Source: Aureimonas populi (lineage in GTDB: Bacteria > Pseudomonadota > Alphaproteobacteria > Rhizobiales > Rhizobiaceae). From it: a DNA stretch of 64,000 bases. The stretch spans positions 868,001 to 932,000 of the forward strand of contig NZ_CP072611.1 in NCBI RefSeq assembly GCF_017815515.1, read 5' to 3'. The notes beneath the pieces are model-generated. The model worked only from the letters and a program-made list of their open reading frames with translations, did no database searches and was not told where the DNA came from. This document shows positions 7,615-16,437 of this stretch, piece by piece; within the stretch, counting starts at the first letter, position 1; each line of letters begins with the position of its first letter. The position numbers and the translations under genes were made by a program.

Positions 7615-8398
7615 GACCGCTCCCGTGGCGCAGCTTCACCCCTCCTGCGTGCCGCTTTCCTTCGAAGCCCGCGCCATCGAAAAGCGCGTCGGGCTGATCC
7701 TTCTGGCCACGGACCATACCACCGAGGCCGATTTCGCCCGGATGGTGGCCGGCCCGCGCATCGGGGTCTTCGCGACGCGCATTCCCTACGCCAACCCGGT
7801 GACGCCGGAGAACCTGCGGGCGATGCAGCCGCGCCTCCAAGGAGCCGCAGCCCTGCTCCTGCCGGAGGAGGAACTGGACGTCGTGTGCTTCTCCTGCACG
7901 TCGGCCTCCGTGGTCATCGGCGACGAGGCGGTGGAAGCCGCGATCGGGCTGGCCAAGCCCGGCGTCCCCGTCGTCACGCCGCCGAAGGCCGCCGTCGCCG
8001 GCCTCCGGGCGCTCGGGGCACGGCGTATCGCCATGCTGACGCCCTACACGGCCGGGACGAGCGCGCCGATGGGCGATTATTTCGAGCGCCAGGGCTTCGA
8101 CATCTCGCGCTTCGTCTGTCTCGGCCTCGAAGACGACCGCGACATGGCCCGCCTTTCGCACGATACGCTTGTCGAGGCGGCCATGGACGCGTTCGATCCC
8201 GCCGCAGACGCCCTGTTCATTTCCTGCACCGCGCTGCGCTCCGCCGCCGTCGCGGCCCGCATCGAAGAGCGGATCGGCAAGCCTGTGGTCACGTCCAACC
8301 AGGCGACCGCCTGGGCCTGTCTGCATCATTGCGGCGTCGTGCCGGAGATCGCGGATGCCGGCCGGCTGATGACCCTGCCCATGGCCGGGGCGGCCTGA
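7598..8398 (+). CDS. eutA: Asp/Glu racemase-family protein of hydroxyectoine breakdown
   Basis: 266-residue protein of the Asp/Glu/hydantoin racemase and maleate cis-trans isomerase superfamily. Cysteines of the two conserved active-site segments are visible: Cys97 and Cys100 in VVCFSCTSASVVIG, and Cys210 in FISCTALRSAAV. EutA, EutB and EutC are found in ectoine users and are proposed to convert the hydroxyl-bearing form so that it can enter the ectoine route; the exact EutA reaction is not something I can read from the sequence. Start ATG 7598 overlaps the end of ehuD by 17 bases. An upstream in-frame start at 7571 would overlap ehuD by 44 bases and looks less likely. Confidence 0.85.
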   Translation: MAASRKTAPVAQLHPSCVPLSFEARAIEKRVGLILLATDHTTEADFARMVAGPRIGVFATRIPYANPVTPENLRAMQPRLQGAAALLLPEEELDVVCFSCTSASVVIGDEAVEAAIGLAKPGVPVVTPPKAAVAGLRALGARRIAMLTPYTAGTSAPMGDYFERQGFDISRFVCLGLEDDRDMARLSHDTLVEAAMDAFDPAADALFISCTALRSAAVAARIEERIGKPVVTSNQATAWACLHHCGVVPEIADAGRLMTLPMAGAA

Positions 8399-8403
8399 CG
8401 ATC

Positions 8404-9390
8404 ATGGGCATCGTGCCGCTCCGCGACATCGAAGCGGCGAGCGCGCGCATTGCCGGCCGCGTTCGCCGCACGGCCATGGAGCCTTCGCCCAGCCTGTCCG
8501 AGCTTGCCGGCGCGCCGGTGCATCTGAAGCTCGAACATCATCAGGCGACCGGCGCCTTCAAGCTGCGCGGGGCGACCAACGCCTTGATGCTGCTCTCTCC
8601 TGAAAAACGCGCCACAGGCGTCGCGGCCGCCTCCACCGGCAATCATGGCCGCGCGCTCGCCTTTGCCGCCGCGCGGGAGGGCGTGCCCTGCACGATTTGC
8701 ATGTCCTCCCTGGTGCCCGCGAACAAGGTGGAGGCCATCGCCGCACTCGGCGCGACGATCCGCATCGTCGGCCGCAGCCAGGACGAGGCGCAGAGAGAAG
8801 TCGACCGCCTCGTTTCCGAAGGTATGGCCGGCGTGCCGCCCTTCGACGATCCCGGCATCATCGCCGGGCAGGGCACGATCGGCCTCGAAATCCTTGAGGA
8901 CGTGCCGGATGTGGACACGGTTCTGGTGCCCTTGTCCGGCGGCGGGCTGATCGCCGGCATCGCGGCGGCGGTGAAGGGCCGCAAGCCGGGCGTGCGCGTC
9001 GTCGGCATCTCCATGGCGCGCGGCGCCGCGATGGCCGCCAGCCTCGATGCCGGACGCCCGGTCGCGGTCGGGGAACTGCCGACGCTGGCCGATTCCCTCG
9101 GCGGCGGAATCGGGCTGTCCAACGGCTGGACCTACACGATGGTGCGCGATCTCGTGGACGAGGTGCTGCTGCTGTCGGAGGCGGAGATCGCGGCCGGCAT
9201 TCGCCACACCTATGCGCGCGAGCGCGAGATCGTGGAGGGCGCGGCGGCGGTCGGCATCGCCGCGCTTCTCGCCCGCAAGGTCCGCCCGGACGGGCCGACC
9301 GTGGCTCTTCTTTCCGGCCGCAACATCGACATGGGCCTGCACCGGCGCATCGCGTGCGGCGCGAACTCGCTGGAGGAGGCGTCATGCTGA
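8404..9390 (+). CDS. eutB: Threonine dehydratase-like PLP enzyme of hydroxyectoine breakdown
   Basis: 328-residue fold-type II PLP enzyme of the threonine/serine dehydratase family. Lys53 in ATGAFKLRGA is the expected PLP lysine. ASTGNHG (about 76-82) is the substrate loop, and VPLSGGGLIAG is the glycine-rich phosphate-binding loop. It lacks the C-terminal ACT domain of biosynthetic IlvA. In ectoine operons EutB is proposed to act with EutC on hydroxylated intermediates, by analogy with beta-elimination of a hydroxy amino acid. It starts 5 bases after eutA and overlaps eutC by 7 bases. Confidence 0.87.
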   Translation: MGIVPLRDIEAASARIAGRVRRTAMEPSPSLSELAGAPVHLKLEHHQATGAFKLRGATNALMLLSPEKRATGVAAASTGNHGRALAFAAAREGVPCTICMSSLVPANKVEAIAALGATIRIVGRSQDEAQREVDRLVSEGMAGVPPFDDPGIIAGQGTIGLEILEDVPDVDTVLVPLSGGGLIAGIAAAVKGRKPGVRVVGISMARGAAMAASLDAGRPVAVGELPTLADSLGGGIGLSNGWTYTMVRDLVDEVLLLSEAEIAAGIRHTYAREREIVEGAAAVGIAALLARKVRPDGPTVALLSGRNIDMGLHRRIACGANSLEEASC

Positions 9391-10388
9391 TCCTGACCGA
9401 AGGGGACCTGCGCCCGCTCGTGCCGCTGGACCTCGAGGCCATCGCCACCGTCGAGAGCGCCTTTTCGGCGCTTGCCACGCAGGCCGTCGCCATGCCGCCC
9501 ATCCTGCGGCTCGACATCCCCGAGCATCGCGGCGAGGTGGACGTGAAGACGGCCTATGTGCCGGGCGTGGACAGCTTCGCGGTCAAGATCAGTCCCGGCT
9601 TCTTCGACAATCCGAGGCTCGGCCTGCCGAGCGTGAACGGCCTGATGGTGCTCCTGTCGGCCAGGACCGGCCTCGTGGAGGCGCTGCTTCTCGACAACGG
9701 CTATCTGACGGACATCCGCACCGCAGCCGCCGGGGCCGTCGCGGCCCGGCACCTGTCGCGCGAGGATTCGAGCATCGCCGCGATCTTCGGCGCCGGCGTG
9801 CAGGCGCGCCTGCAACTGAAGGCGCTGACGCTGGTGCGCCCCATCCGGCAGGCGCGCATCTGGGCGCGGGACAGGGAGAAGGCCGCACTGGCGGCGCGTG
9901 AGCTTGCCGGCGAGCTCGGGATCGAGATCCTCGCCCTCGACGATCCGGCGCAGGCGGCGAAGCATGCCGACATCGTGGTGACGACGACGCCCTCCGCAAC
10001 GCCCATCCTGCGCGACGGATGGCTGTCGCCCGGCACGCACGTCACCGCCATGGGCTCGGACGCCGAACACAAGAACGAAATCGACCCCGTGCTGCTGGCC
10101 AGGGCGTTCTACGTGGCCGACCGATGGACACAGACGCGGCTTCTCGGGGAGCTTCACCACGCCATCGAGACCGGCCTCGTCAGCCCAGACGCCGCGTTCC
10201 CCGAACTCGGCGAGATCCTCGCCGGCAAGGCCCCCGGCCGGCCCGACGCAGAGGCGCTGACCCTCGCCGACCTCACCGGCACCGGCGTGCAGGACACCGC
10301 CATCGCCACGCTCGCCTTTTCGCGTGCCCGCGCCGCCGGCGCCGGCACCACCTTTCAAAGCCAGTCCATCCAACGGGTGCCTTCATGA
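9384..10388 (+). CDS. eutC: Ornithine cyclodeaminase/mu-crystallin-family protein of hydroxyectoine breakdown
   Basis: 334-residue member of the ornithine cyclodeaminase / mu-crystallin family, which includes imine reductases and amino acid dehydrogenases. The Rossmann motif GAGVQA is at residues 136-141. The substrate-domain pattern FAVKISPGFFDN and the later VTTTPSATPIL, GTHVTAMGSDA and ELHHAIETGLV segments fit the family. ATG 9384 overlaps the eutB stop, and the gene ends in an ATGA overlap with doeA, so eutB-eutC-doeA are translationally coupled. The role in hydroxyectoine conversion is by analogy with described eutABC genes. Confidence 0.87.
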   Translation: MLILTEGDLRPLVPLDLEAIATVESAFSALATQAVAMPPILRLDIPEHRGEVDVKTAYVPGVDSFAVKISPGFFDNPRLGLPSVNGLMVLLSARTGLVEALLLDNGYLTDIRTAAAGAVAARHLSREDSSIAAIFGAGVQARLQLKALTLVRPIRQARIWARDREKAALAARELAGELGIEILALDDPAQAAKHADIVVTTTPSATPILRDGWLSPGTHVTAMGSDAEHKNEIDPVLLARAFYVADRWTQTRLLGELHHAIETGLVSPDAAFPELGEILAGKAPGRPDAEALTLADLTGTGVQDTAIATLAFSRARAAGAGTTFQSQSIQRVPS

Positions 10389-11566
10389 CCGAGCCCAGAC
10401 TGAACTTCACGCGCGCCGAATATGCCGAGCGGCTGGCCAAGACGCGGCGGGCGATGGAGGCCAGGGGCATCGACCTGCTCTACGTCTCCGATCCGTCCAA
10501 CATGGCCTGGCTCACCGGCTATGACGGCTGGTCCTTCTACGTCCATCAGGGGGTGATCGTGCCGCCGGAGGGCGAGCCCGTCTGGTTCGGGCGCGGGCAG
10601 GACGCCAACGGCGCGCGGCGCACCGCCTATCTGAGCCACGACAACATCGTTCCCTATGCCGACCACTACGTGCAGTCCACCGAGCGCCACCCGATGGACT
10701 ATCTCTCGCAGGTGATCGGGGAGCGCGGGTGGGAAAAGTTCTCCATCGGCGTCGAGATGGACAATTATTACTTCTCGGCCGCCGCTTATCGTTCGCTCCG
10801 GACACACCTGCCCAATGCGCGGTTCGTGGACGCGACGGCGCTCGTCAACTGGCAGCGCGCGGTGAAGAGCGCGCAGGAACTGGACTACATGCGCATAGCG
10901 GGACGGATCGTCGGCGCCATGCACCAGCGTATTTTCGACAAGGTCGAGCCGGGAATGCGCAAATGCGACCTCGTGGCGGAAATCTACGACGCTGGAACGC
11001 GCGGCGTGGATGGCCATGGCGGCGACTATCCGGCGATCGTCCCGCTTTTGCCCTCGGGCGCGGACGCCTCGGCCCCTCACCTGACATGGGACGACAGGCC
11101 CATGCGGCGCGGCGAGGGCACGTTCTTCGAGATCGCAGGCTGCTACAAGCGCTATCACTGCCCGTTGTCGCGCACCGTCTTCCTCGGCAAGCCGACGCAG
11201 GCTTTCCTCGATGCGGAAAAGGCCACGCTGGAGGGCATGGAAGCCGGGCTCGCCGCGGCCAGGCCCGGCAATAGCTGCGAAGATATCGCCAACGCCTTCT
11301 TCGCCGTCCTGAAGAGATACGGGATCGTGAAGGACAACCGCACCGGCTATCCCATCGGCCTCTCCTATCCGCCGGACTGGGGCGAACGCACCATGAGCCT
11401 TCGCCCCGGCGACAGGACGGAATTGAAACCCGGCATGACGTTCCACTTCATGACCGGCCTGTGGCTGGAGGGCATGGGACTGGAGATCACCGAATCCATC
11501 GCGGTGACCGAAACCGGCGTCGAGATGCTGGCCGAGGTGCCGCGCCAGCTTTTCGTGAAGGACTGA
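10385..11566 (+). CDS. doeA: Ectoine hydrolase (M24 creatinase/prolidase fold)
   Basis: 393 residues: a creatinase N-terminal domain (to about 165) and a pita-bread M24 catalytic domain. DoeA (also EutD) opens the ectoine ring to N-acetyl-diaminobutyrate. The canonical M24 metal ligands are missing. The first Asp is Glu in GTFFEIAGCYKRY, the second is not Asp in YHCPLSRT, the HG-x-G His segment reads GYPIGLSYPPDW, and the last Glu region reads LEITESIAV. This supports a non-peptidase, creatinase-like hydrolase rather than an Xaa-Pro aminopeptidase. Three other proteins in this window share these changes (41881-43092, 49319-50506, 55195-56328). It overlaps eutC by 4 bases and is followed 4 bases later by doeB. 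Confidence 0.9.
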   Translation: MTEPRLNFTRAEYAERLAKTRRAMEARGIDLLYVSDPSNMAWLTGYDGWSFYVHQGVIVPPEGEPVWFGRGQDANGARRTAYLSHDNIVPYADHYVQSTERHPMDYLSQVIGERGWEKFSIGVEMDNYYFSAAAYRSLRTHLPNARFVDATALVNWQRAVKSAQELDYMRIAGRIVGAMHQRIFDKVEPGMRKCDLVAEIYDAGTRGVDGHGGDYPAIVPLLPSGADASAPHLTWDDRPMRRGEGTFFEIAGCYKRYHCPLSRTVFLGKPTQAFLDAEKATLEGMEAGLAAARPGNSCEDIANAFFAVLKRYGIVKDNRTGYPIGLSYPPDWGERTMSLRPGDRTELKPGMTFHFMTGLWLEGMGLEITESIAVTETGVEMLAEVPRQLFVKD

Positions 11567-11570
11567 GGCC

Positions 11571-12587
11571 GTGAAGCACGATCCGGTCCTGTCTCCCTCC
11601 CCCATCGTCCCGACGGTGGATTTCGAAGCCGAGGGCATCCAGCACGGCTTCCTGCGCCTTCCCTACAGCCGCGACGATTCCGCCTGGGGGTCGATCCTGA
11701 TCCCCATCACGGTGGCCAGGAACGGGCAAGGGCCGACCGCGCTCCTCACCGGCGGCAACCATGGCGACGAATACGAGGGGCCCATCGCGCTGTTCGACCT
11801 CGCCCGGCGGCTGTCGGTCGAGGAGATCACGGGGCGCGTCGTCATCGTGCCGGCGCTGAACTATCCCGCCTTTCGCGCCGGCAGGCGCACCTCGCCGATC
11901 GACAGGGGCAATCTCAACCGTTCCTTTCCCGGCCGGCCCTTCGGCAACCCGACCGAGAAGATCGCGGACTATGTGACACGCCACCTCCTGCCGCTGGCAG
12001 ACATCGTGCTCGATTTCCATTCGGGTGGCCGCACGCTCGACTTCGTGCCCTTCGCCGCCGCGCATATCCTTCGCGACAAGCGCCAGGAGGCGGCCGCCTT
12101 CGCCGCCGTCGCCGCCTTCGGCGCGCCCTGGTCGGTGAAGATGCTGGAGATCGACGCTGTCGGCATGTTCGATACGACCGCCGAGGAGATGGGCAAGGTC
12201 TTCGTCACCACCGAGCTCGGCGGCGGCGGCACGGCCAGCGCGCGCACGGCCGGCATCGCCAAGCGGGGCGTCTCCAACCTCCTGCGTCATGCGGGCATCC
12301 TGAAGGGCGATGTCGAGCCCACCCGAAGCCGCTGGCTCGACATGCCGGGCGACGACTGCTTCACCTTCTCCGAGATGGACGCGATGATGGAGCCTCTGGT
12401 CGATCTCGGCGAGGCCGTTCGCAAGGGCCAGCCCATCGGCCGCGCCTGGAGCATCGAGCGCACGGGTCTGGCGCCCTTCGAGTTCAGGGCCAAGATGGAC
12501 GGCATCCTCGCGGCCCGTCACTTCCCCGGACTGGTCAAGGCCGGCGACTGCATCGCGGTGATCGGCGTGGCGGACGAGGTGCCGTAG
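11571..12587 (+). CDS. doeB: N-alpha-acetyl-L-2,4-diaminobutyrate deacetylase
   Basis: 338-residue zinc carboxypeptidase-like protein of the succinylglutamate desuccinylase/aspartoacylase (AstE/AspA) family. Zinc-ligand segments are GGNHGDEYEG (His and Glu) and VLDFHSGG (His). The GNLNRSFPG segment is also typical. DoeB (also EutE) removes the acetyl group from the product of DoeA and yields diaminobutyrate for DoeD. The start is GTG 11571 with GAGG just upstream, 4 bases after the doeA stop. It is the last gene of the ehu-eut operon and converges with the LacI gene 5 bases downstream. Confidence 0.9.
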   Translation: MKHDPVLSPSPIVPTVDFEAEGIQHGFLRLPYSRDDSAWGSILIPITVARNGQGPTALLTGGNHGDEYEGPIALFDLARRLSVEEITGRVVIVPALNYPAFRAGRRTSPIDRGNLNRSFPGRPFGNPTEKIADYVTRHLLPLADIVLDFHSGGRTLDFVPFAAAHILRDKRQEAAAFAAVAAFGAPWSVKMLEIDAVGMFDTTAEEMGKVFVTTELGGGGTASARTAGIAKRGVSNLLRHAGILKGDVEPTRSRWLDMPGDDCFTFSEMDAMMEPLVDLGEAVRKGQPIGRAWSIERTGLAPFEFRAKMDGILAARHFPGLVKAGDCIAVIGVADEVP

Positions 12588-12592
12588 TCCAG

Positions 12593-13645
12593 TCAGCCAT
12601 CCAGGGGTGTCGTTGCCGGGGGAGCCACGCTCTGGCGCTCGATGAGTTGCACCGGCAGCAATTCGGCCGGCGCCTGAGAGCTTCCCGCCTCGATCATTGC
12701 GAGCAGGAGCCGCGCCGCGCGCTCGCCGATCAGGCGGCGGGGCTGGCGGATCGTCGTCAGCGCCGGCACCAGATGGGCGCTCACCTCGATATCGTCGAAG
12801 CCGACCACGGACACCGCGCCCGGCACGTCGATGCCGGCATGCCGCAAGGCCCCCATGAAGCCGCATGCCATTTCGTCCGAGGCACAGAAGACGGCGGTGG
12901 GCCGGTCGCGCAGCGCGAGCCAGCGCTCGGCGGCGCTCGCGCCGGATCCCAGCCCGAAATCGCCGGGGAACAGATGGTCGGGCGCGAGCTTCAGCCCGGC
13001 CTCCGACAAGGCCTGCCTCGTCCCCGCGAGGCGGCTTTCTGTCAGAACGTTGCCCGATGGCCCCGTCAGGTGCCCGATCGCGCGATGGCCGCGCCGCAGG
13101 AGATGGCGGATGGCCAGCGCGGCGCCGCCTTCATTGTCCACCCGCACGGACGGAAGGTTCGGCCGGGACCATTCGCAGGCCAGCACCATGGGGGGCCGGG
13201 CTCCCTCGAACACCATGCCGTCGGGCAGCCGGCTGTCGAAGATCACCACGCCGTCCGCCATACCGGCGGCGAGATAGTCGTTCAGCCGCGCGGCCGGATG
13301 GGGGCCGATATGGGTGTCGCCCACCAGAAGCCCGTGGCCCGATTCGGCCAGAACGCTCGACAGGCCCGACAGGATCTCGGAGAAGAAGGGATTGGCGAGG
13401 TTCGGAACGAGCGCGAGAATGCTGCCGCTGCGGCGCCGGCGCAGATTGCGCGCCGTTCGGTTCACCCTGTAGCCGGAGCGGCGCACGGCATCGAGCACCA
13501 GCGAGCGGGTGGCCTCGGCCACGCGCTCGGGGTGCGACAGCGCCCGGCTTACCGTGGCCGTCGACACCCCGGCCGCACGCGCGATGTCCTGAATCGTAGC
13601 AGGTTTGCGCAACCCCTCCCCCCCTGCGATGTCGCGCCCGATCAT
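12593..13645 (-). CDS. LacI-family regulator of the adjacent sugar ABC operon
   Basis: 350 residues. A LacI helix-turn-helix (TIQDIARAAGVSTATVSRALSHPERV, about 17-42) with hinge and a periplasmic-binding-protein-like sensor domain (VPNLANPFFSEIL, VVGFDDIEV). It is divergent from the sugar isomerase gene at 13747, and two tandem LacI-type operators lie in the gap (13664-13710). It therefore probably represses both itself and the isomerase-ABC operon until a sugar or polyol ligand binds. The inducer cannot be read from the sequence. ATG 13645 is used; an internal TTG just before RKPATIQ is possible. Confidence 0.88.
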   Translation of the reverse strand: MIGRDIAGGEGLRKPATIQDIARAAGVSTATVSRALSHPERVAEATRSLVLDAVRRSGYRVNRTARNLRRRRSGSILALVPNLANPFFSEILSGLSSVLAESGHGLLVGDTHIGPHPAARLNDYLAAGMADGVVIFDSRLPDGMVFEGARPPMVLACEWSRPNLPSVRVDNEGGAALAIRHLLRRGHRAIGHLTGPSGNVLTESRLAGTRQALSEAGLKLAPDHLFPGDFGLGSGASAAERWLALRDRPTAVFCASDEMACGFMGALRHAGIDVPGAVSVVGFDDIEVSAHLVPALTTIRQPRRLIGERAARLLLAMIEAGSSQAPAELLPVQLIERQSVAPPATTPLDG

Positions 13646-13663
13646 GGCCGGCCGGGAGCATCT

Positions 13664-13710
13664 TGTAAACGATTACAGATGACGCTAGCCTCCGCTTGCA
13701 AACGATTACA
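13664..13710. promoter_or_regulatory. Two tandem LacI-type operators
   Basis: TGTAAACGATTACA (13664-13677) and TGCAAACGATTACA (13697-13710) are near-identical 14-base sites with palindromic outer bases and a central CG, typical of LacI/GalR operators. They are 33 bases apart, about three helical turns, on the same face of DNA. They lie between the divergent LacI gene and the isomerase gene. Confidence 0.8.
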
Positions 13711-13746
13711 TCGCTTGCGGGCGGCGGGAGGCTGCCGGGAGGATCA

Positions 13747-14805
13747 ATGCGGACCATAAAAGGCCCGGCTCTGTTTCTTGCGCAGTTCGTCAGCGATGCG
13801 GCGCCTTTCGACAACTGGCCGGCGATCACGCGCTGGGCCGCCGATTGCGGCTATGTCGGCGTCCAGGTTCCCAGCGGCGCGGCCCGCCTCTTCGACCTGG
13901 AAGCCGCCGCCGCGTCCAGGGATTACTGCGACAGCTTCAAGGGACAGGCCGGCGAGAACGGCATCACCGTCACCGAGCTGTCTTGCCATGTCCAGGGCCA
14001 GCTCATGGCCGTGCACCCGGCCTATGATCTTCTGATGGACGGCCTTGCGCCGCCGCATGTGCGGGGAGACCCGAGGGCGCGGCAGGCCTTTGCGACGGAT
14101 CAGGTCAGGAAAACGCTTCTCGCCTCGCGGAACCTCGGGCTCTCGGCCATGGCGACGTTCTCGGGCTCCCTCGCCTGGCCCTATCTCTATCCGTGGCCGC
14201 AGCGGCCGGCCGGTCTTGTGGAGGCGGCCTTCGACGAGCTTGCGGCGCGCTGGCGTCCCATCCTCGATCTTGCGGATGAATGCGGCGTCGACGTCTGCTT
14301 CGAGATCCACCCGGCGGAGGATCTGCACGACGGGACGACGTTCGAGATGTTCCTGGAGCGCGTGGGCGGCCATGCCCGCTGCAACATGCTCTACGACCCC
14401 TCGCACTACGTGCTCCAGGCGCTCGACTACCTGGAACATATCGACATCTATGCGGACCGCATCCGCATGTTCCACGTCAAGGATGCCGAGTTCCGGCCAA
14501 CCGGGCGACAGGGCGTCTATGGGGGCTATCAGCCCTGGGTGAACCGCGCGGGCCGCTTCCGCAGCCCCGGCGACGGGCAGGTCGATTTCGGCGCTGTCTT
14601 CTCCAAGCTGACGGCGGCCGATTTCGACGGCTGGGCGGTGGTGGAATGGGAGTGCGCGCTGAAGCATCCCGAGGACGGCGCCCGGGAGGGCGCGCGTTTC
14701 GTGCGCGACCACATCATCCGCGTGACGGAGCACGCCTTCGACGACTTCGCCGCCGCCGGAACCGATGCGAGCGCCAACCGCGCGCTTCTGGGGCTCGGGT
14801 CATGA
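13747..14805 (+). CDS. Sugar phosphate isomerase/epimerase (xylose isomerase-like TIM barrel)
   Basis: 352-residue TIM-barrel protein of the AP-endonuclease 2 / xylose isomerase-like family. Candidate metal ligands are visible in order: Glu186 (CFEIHP), Asp217 (LYDPSH), His243 (FHVKD) and Glu300 (VVEWE). GGGAGGATCA precedes ATG 13747. It is the first gene of an operon with an RbsABC-type transporter and lies under LacI control. It probably isomerises or epimerises the imported sugar or an oxidised derivative. The substrate is unknown; some relatives act on inosose in inositol breakdown. Confidence 0.8.
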   Translation: MRTIKGPALFLAQFVSDAAPFDNWPAITRWAADCGYVGVQVPSGAARLFDLEAAAASRDYCDSFKGQAGENGITVTELSCHVQGQLMAVHPAYDLLMDGLAPPHVRGDPRARQAFATDQVRKTLLASRNLGLSAMATFSGSLAWPYLYPWPQRPAGLVEAAFDELAARWRPILDLADECGVDVCFEIHPAEDLHDGTTFEMFLERVGGHARCNMLYDPSHYVLQALDYLEHIDIYADRIRMFHVKDAEFRPTGRQGVYGGYQPWVNRAGRFRSPGDGQVDFGAVFSKLTAADFDGWAVVEWECALKHPEDGAREGARFVRDHIIRVTEHAFDDFAAAGTDASANRALLGLGS

Positions 14806-14842
14806 GCCGCGCCTCCCGCCCCGCGCGACCGCCGTCGGCCGG

Positions 14843-14938
14843 ATGGTGCCGGGGCTGGCCGAGTGGCTGGCGGGCATGGCGTTCTTCGACGCAGGGCTGC
14901 GATCCCCGCGCCGCGACGCCGCCCGGGTGACGCCATGA
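14843..14938 (+). pseudogene. Short coding-like fragment before the sugar ABC ATPase (possible C-terminal remnant)
   Basis: A 31-codon reading frame starting ATG GTG CCG and ending in an ATGA overlap with the ABC ATPase start at 14935. Third codon positions are nearly all G or C, like real genes here. The residues EWLAGMAFFDAGLRSPRRDA resemble the C-terminal helix of Gfo/Idh/MocA oxidoreductases, which often accompany such isomerases. It may be the tail of a deleted dehydrogenase gene kept because it couples translation of the ATPase. Chance coding-like sequence is possible. Confidence 0.3.
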
Positions 14939-16437
14939 ATGTTCCGGTCCTTGCCATCGAGAAGGTCTCGCGCCGGTTCGGGCCGGTCCAGGTGCTGTTC
15001 GACATCGATTTCGACCTGCGGGCGGGCGAGGTCCACGCCCTGATCGGCGAGAACGGTGCCGGAAAATCGACGACGATGAAGATTCTCGGCGGCTATCTCA
15101 TGCCGTCCGAGGGCCGCGTGCTCCTCGACGGGCAGCCGGCCGGGTTCGCGTCCTCGCGCGACGCGGAGGATCGGGGCATCGTCCTGATCCACCAGGAATT
15201 CAATCTCGCGCCGCAGCTTTCCGTCGAGGAGAACATCTTTCTCGGCCGCGAACTGAGACGCGGACCCTTTCTGGCCCGCCGCGCGATGGAGAACGAAAGC
15301 CGCGCGCTTCTCCGCCGGCTCGACTGCATGGTCGATCCGCGCGCGAGGGTGGGCGATATCTCGGTGCCGAACCGGCAGATGGTCGAGATCGCCAAGGCGC
15401 TCGGGCGCGATGCGCGCGTGCTCATCATGGACGAGCCGACCGCCGTCCTCACCGCGCGCGAGACCGATACGCTGCTGAAGCTGATCGAGCGCCTGCGCGG
15501 CGAGGGCACCGCGATCCTCTACACCTCCCACAAGCTCGACGAGGTGGCGCGCATCGCCGACCGCGTCACGGTGCTTCGCGACGGGCGCAAGGTCCTCGAG
15601 GCGCCGGCCGGCATCGGTGAGGACGCCATGGCCGAGGCGATGGTCGGGCGCGAGCTTTCCGACCTGTTTCCGCCCAGGCGGGACGGCGCCGGCCCCCCGG
15701 TCCTGGAGGTGCGCAACCTTCAGGTCGAGGGCCTCGTCGCTCCCGCGAACTTCACGCTGCGCGGCGGCGAGGTACTGGGCTTTGCCGGCCTCGTCGGCTC
15801 GGGGCGCACCGAGCTGATGGAGGGCGTGGTGGGCCTGCGTCCCTCCAGCGGCGAGGTGCGCGTCGGCGGCAGGGCGGTGAAGCGCGGCTCGGTGATGGCC
15901 GCGCGGCAGGCCGGCCTCGTCTACCTGACCGAGGACCGCAAGGAGAAGGGCCTTCTCCTCGGCAAGACTCTGCGCGAGAACCTGACGCTGCTCGCGCTCG
16001 ACCGCTTTTCCCCGCGCGCTCTGATCGACACGAAGGCCGAGGAGGCCGCGCTGGACCGCGCCGTGCGCGAGTTCGACATCCGCACCGGCGACCGCACGGT
16101 GGCCGCCGGCCAGCTTTCGGGCGGCAACCAGCAGAAGCTGCTACTCGCCAAGATCATGCTCGCCGAGCCGGACATCGTCATCATCGACGAGCCGACGCGC
16201 GGCATCGACATCGGCACCAAGCAGCAGATCTACGGCTTCATCCGCAAGCTGGCCGACAGCGGCAAGAGCGTCATCGTCGTTTCGTCCGAGCTCGCCGAGG
16301 TGATCGGGCTTGCCGGGCGGGTCGTCGTGATGGCCGCCGGGCGCATCGCCGGCGAGGTGGAGGGTGAAGATGTCAACGAAAGCGCCATCGTGAGGCTCGC
16401 GATGGGCATCGGCAACCGGGAGGCCCTGGCGTCATGA
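14935..16437 (+). CDS. Sugar ABC transporter ATP-binding protein (RbsA/MglA type, two ATPase domains)
   Basis: 500 residues with two ABC domains in tandem, the standard length for CUT2 (ribose/galactose-type) ATPases. The N-terminal half has Walker A GENGAGKSTT, the Q-loop VLIHQEFNLAPQLSVEENIFLGRE and Walker B VLIMDEPTAV. The C-terminal half has the degenerate VGSGRTELMEG loop, signature LSGGNQQKLLLAKIM and Walker B IVIIDEPTRGIDIGTK. It energises sugar uptake through the permease at 16434, whose start overlaps by 4 bases. The substrate is not determined. Confidence 0.9.
   Translation: MNVPVLAIEKVSRRFGPVQVLFDIDFDLRAGEVHALIGENGAGKSTTMKILGGYLMPSEGRVLLDGQPAGFASSRDAEDRGIVLIHQEFNLAPQLSVEENIFLGRELRRGPFLARRAMENESRALLRRLDCMVDPRARVGDISVPNRQMVEIAKALGRDARVLIMDEPTAVLTARETDTLLKLIERLRGEGTAILYTSHKLDEVARIADRVTVLRDGRKVLEAPAGIGEDAMAEAMVGRELSDLFPPRRDGAGPPVLEVRNLQVEGLVAPANFTLRGGEVLGFAGLVGSGRTELMEGVVGLRPSSGEVRVGGRAVKRGSVMAARQAGLVYLTEDRKEKGLLLGKTLRENLTLLALDRFSPRALIDTKAEEAALDRAVREFDIRTGDRTVAAGQLSGGNQQKLLLAKIMLAEPDIVIIDEPTRGIDIGTKQQIYGFIRKLADSGKSVIVVSSELAEVIGLAGRVVVMAAGRIAGEVEGEDVNESAIVRLAMGIGNREALAS

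Noticed and set aside
14802..14930. A 42-codon frame starting ATGAGCC after the isomerase
   Set aside because: It overlaps the isomerase stop in a plausible ATGA, but its residues (many Arg, Trp, Pro, Ser) look like a shadow of the frame at 14843-14938, which has better codon bias.
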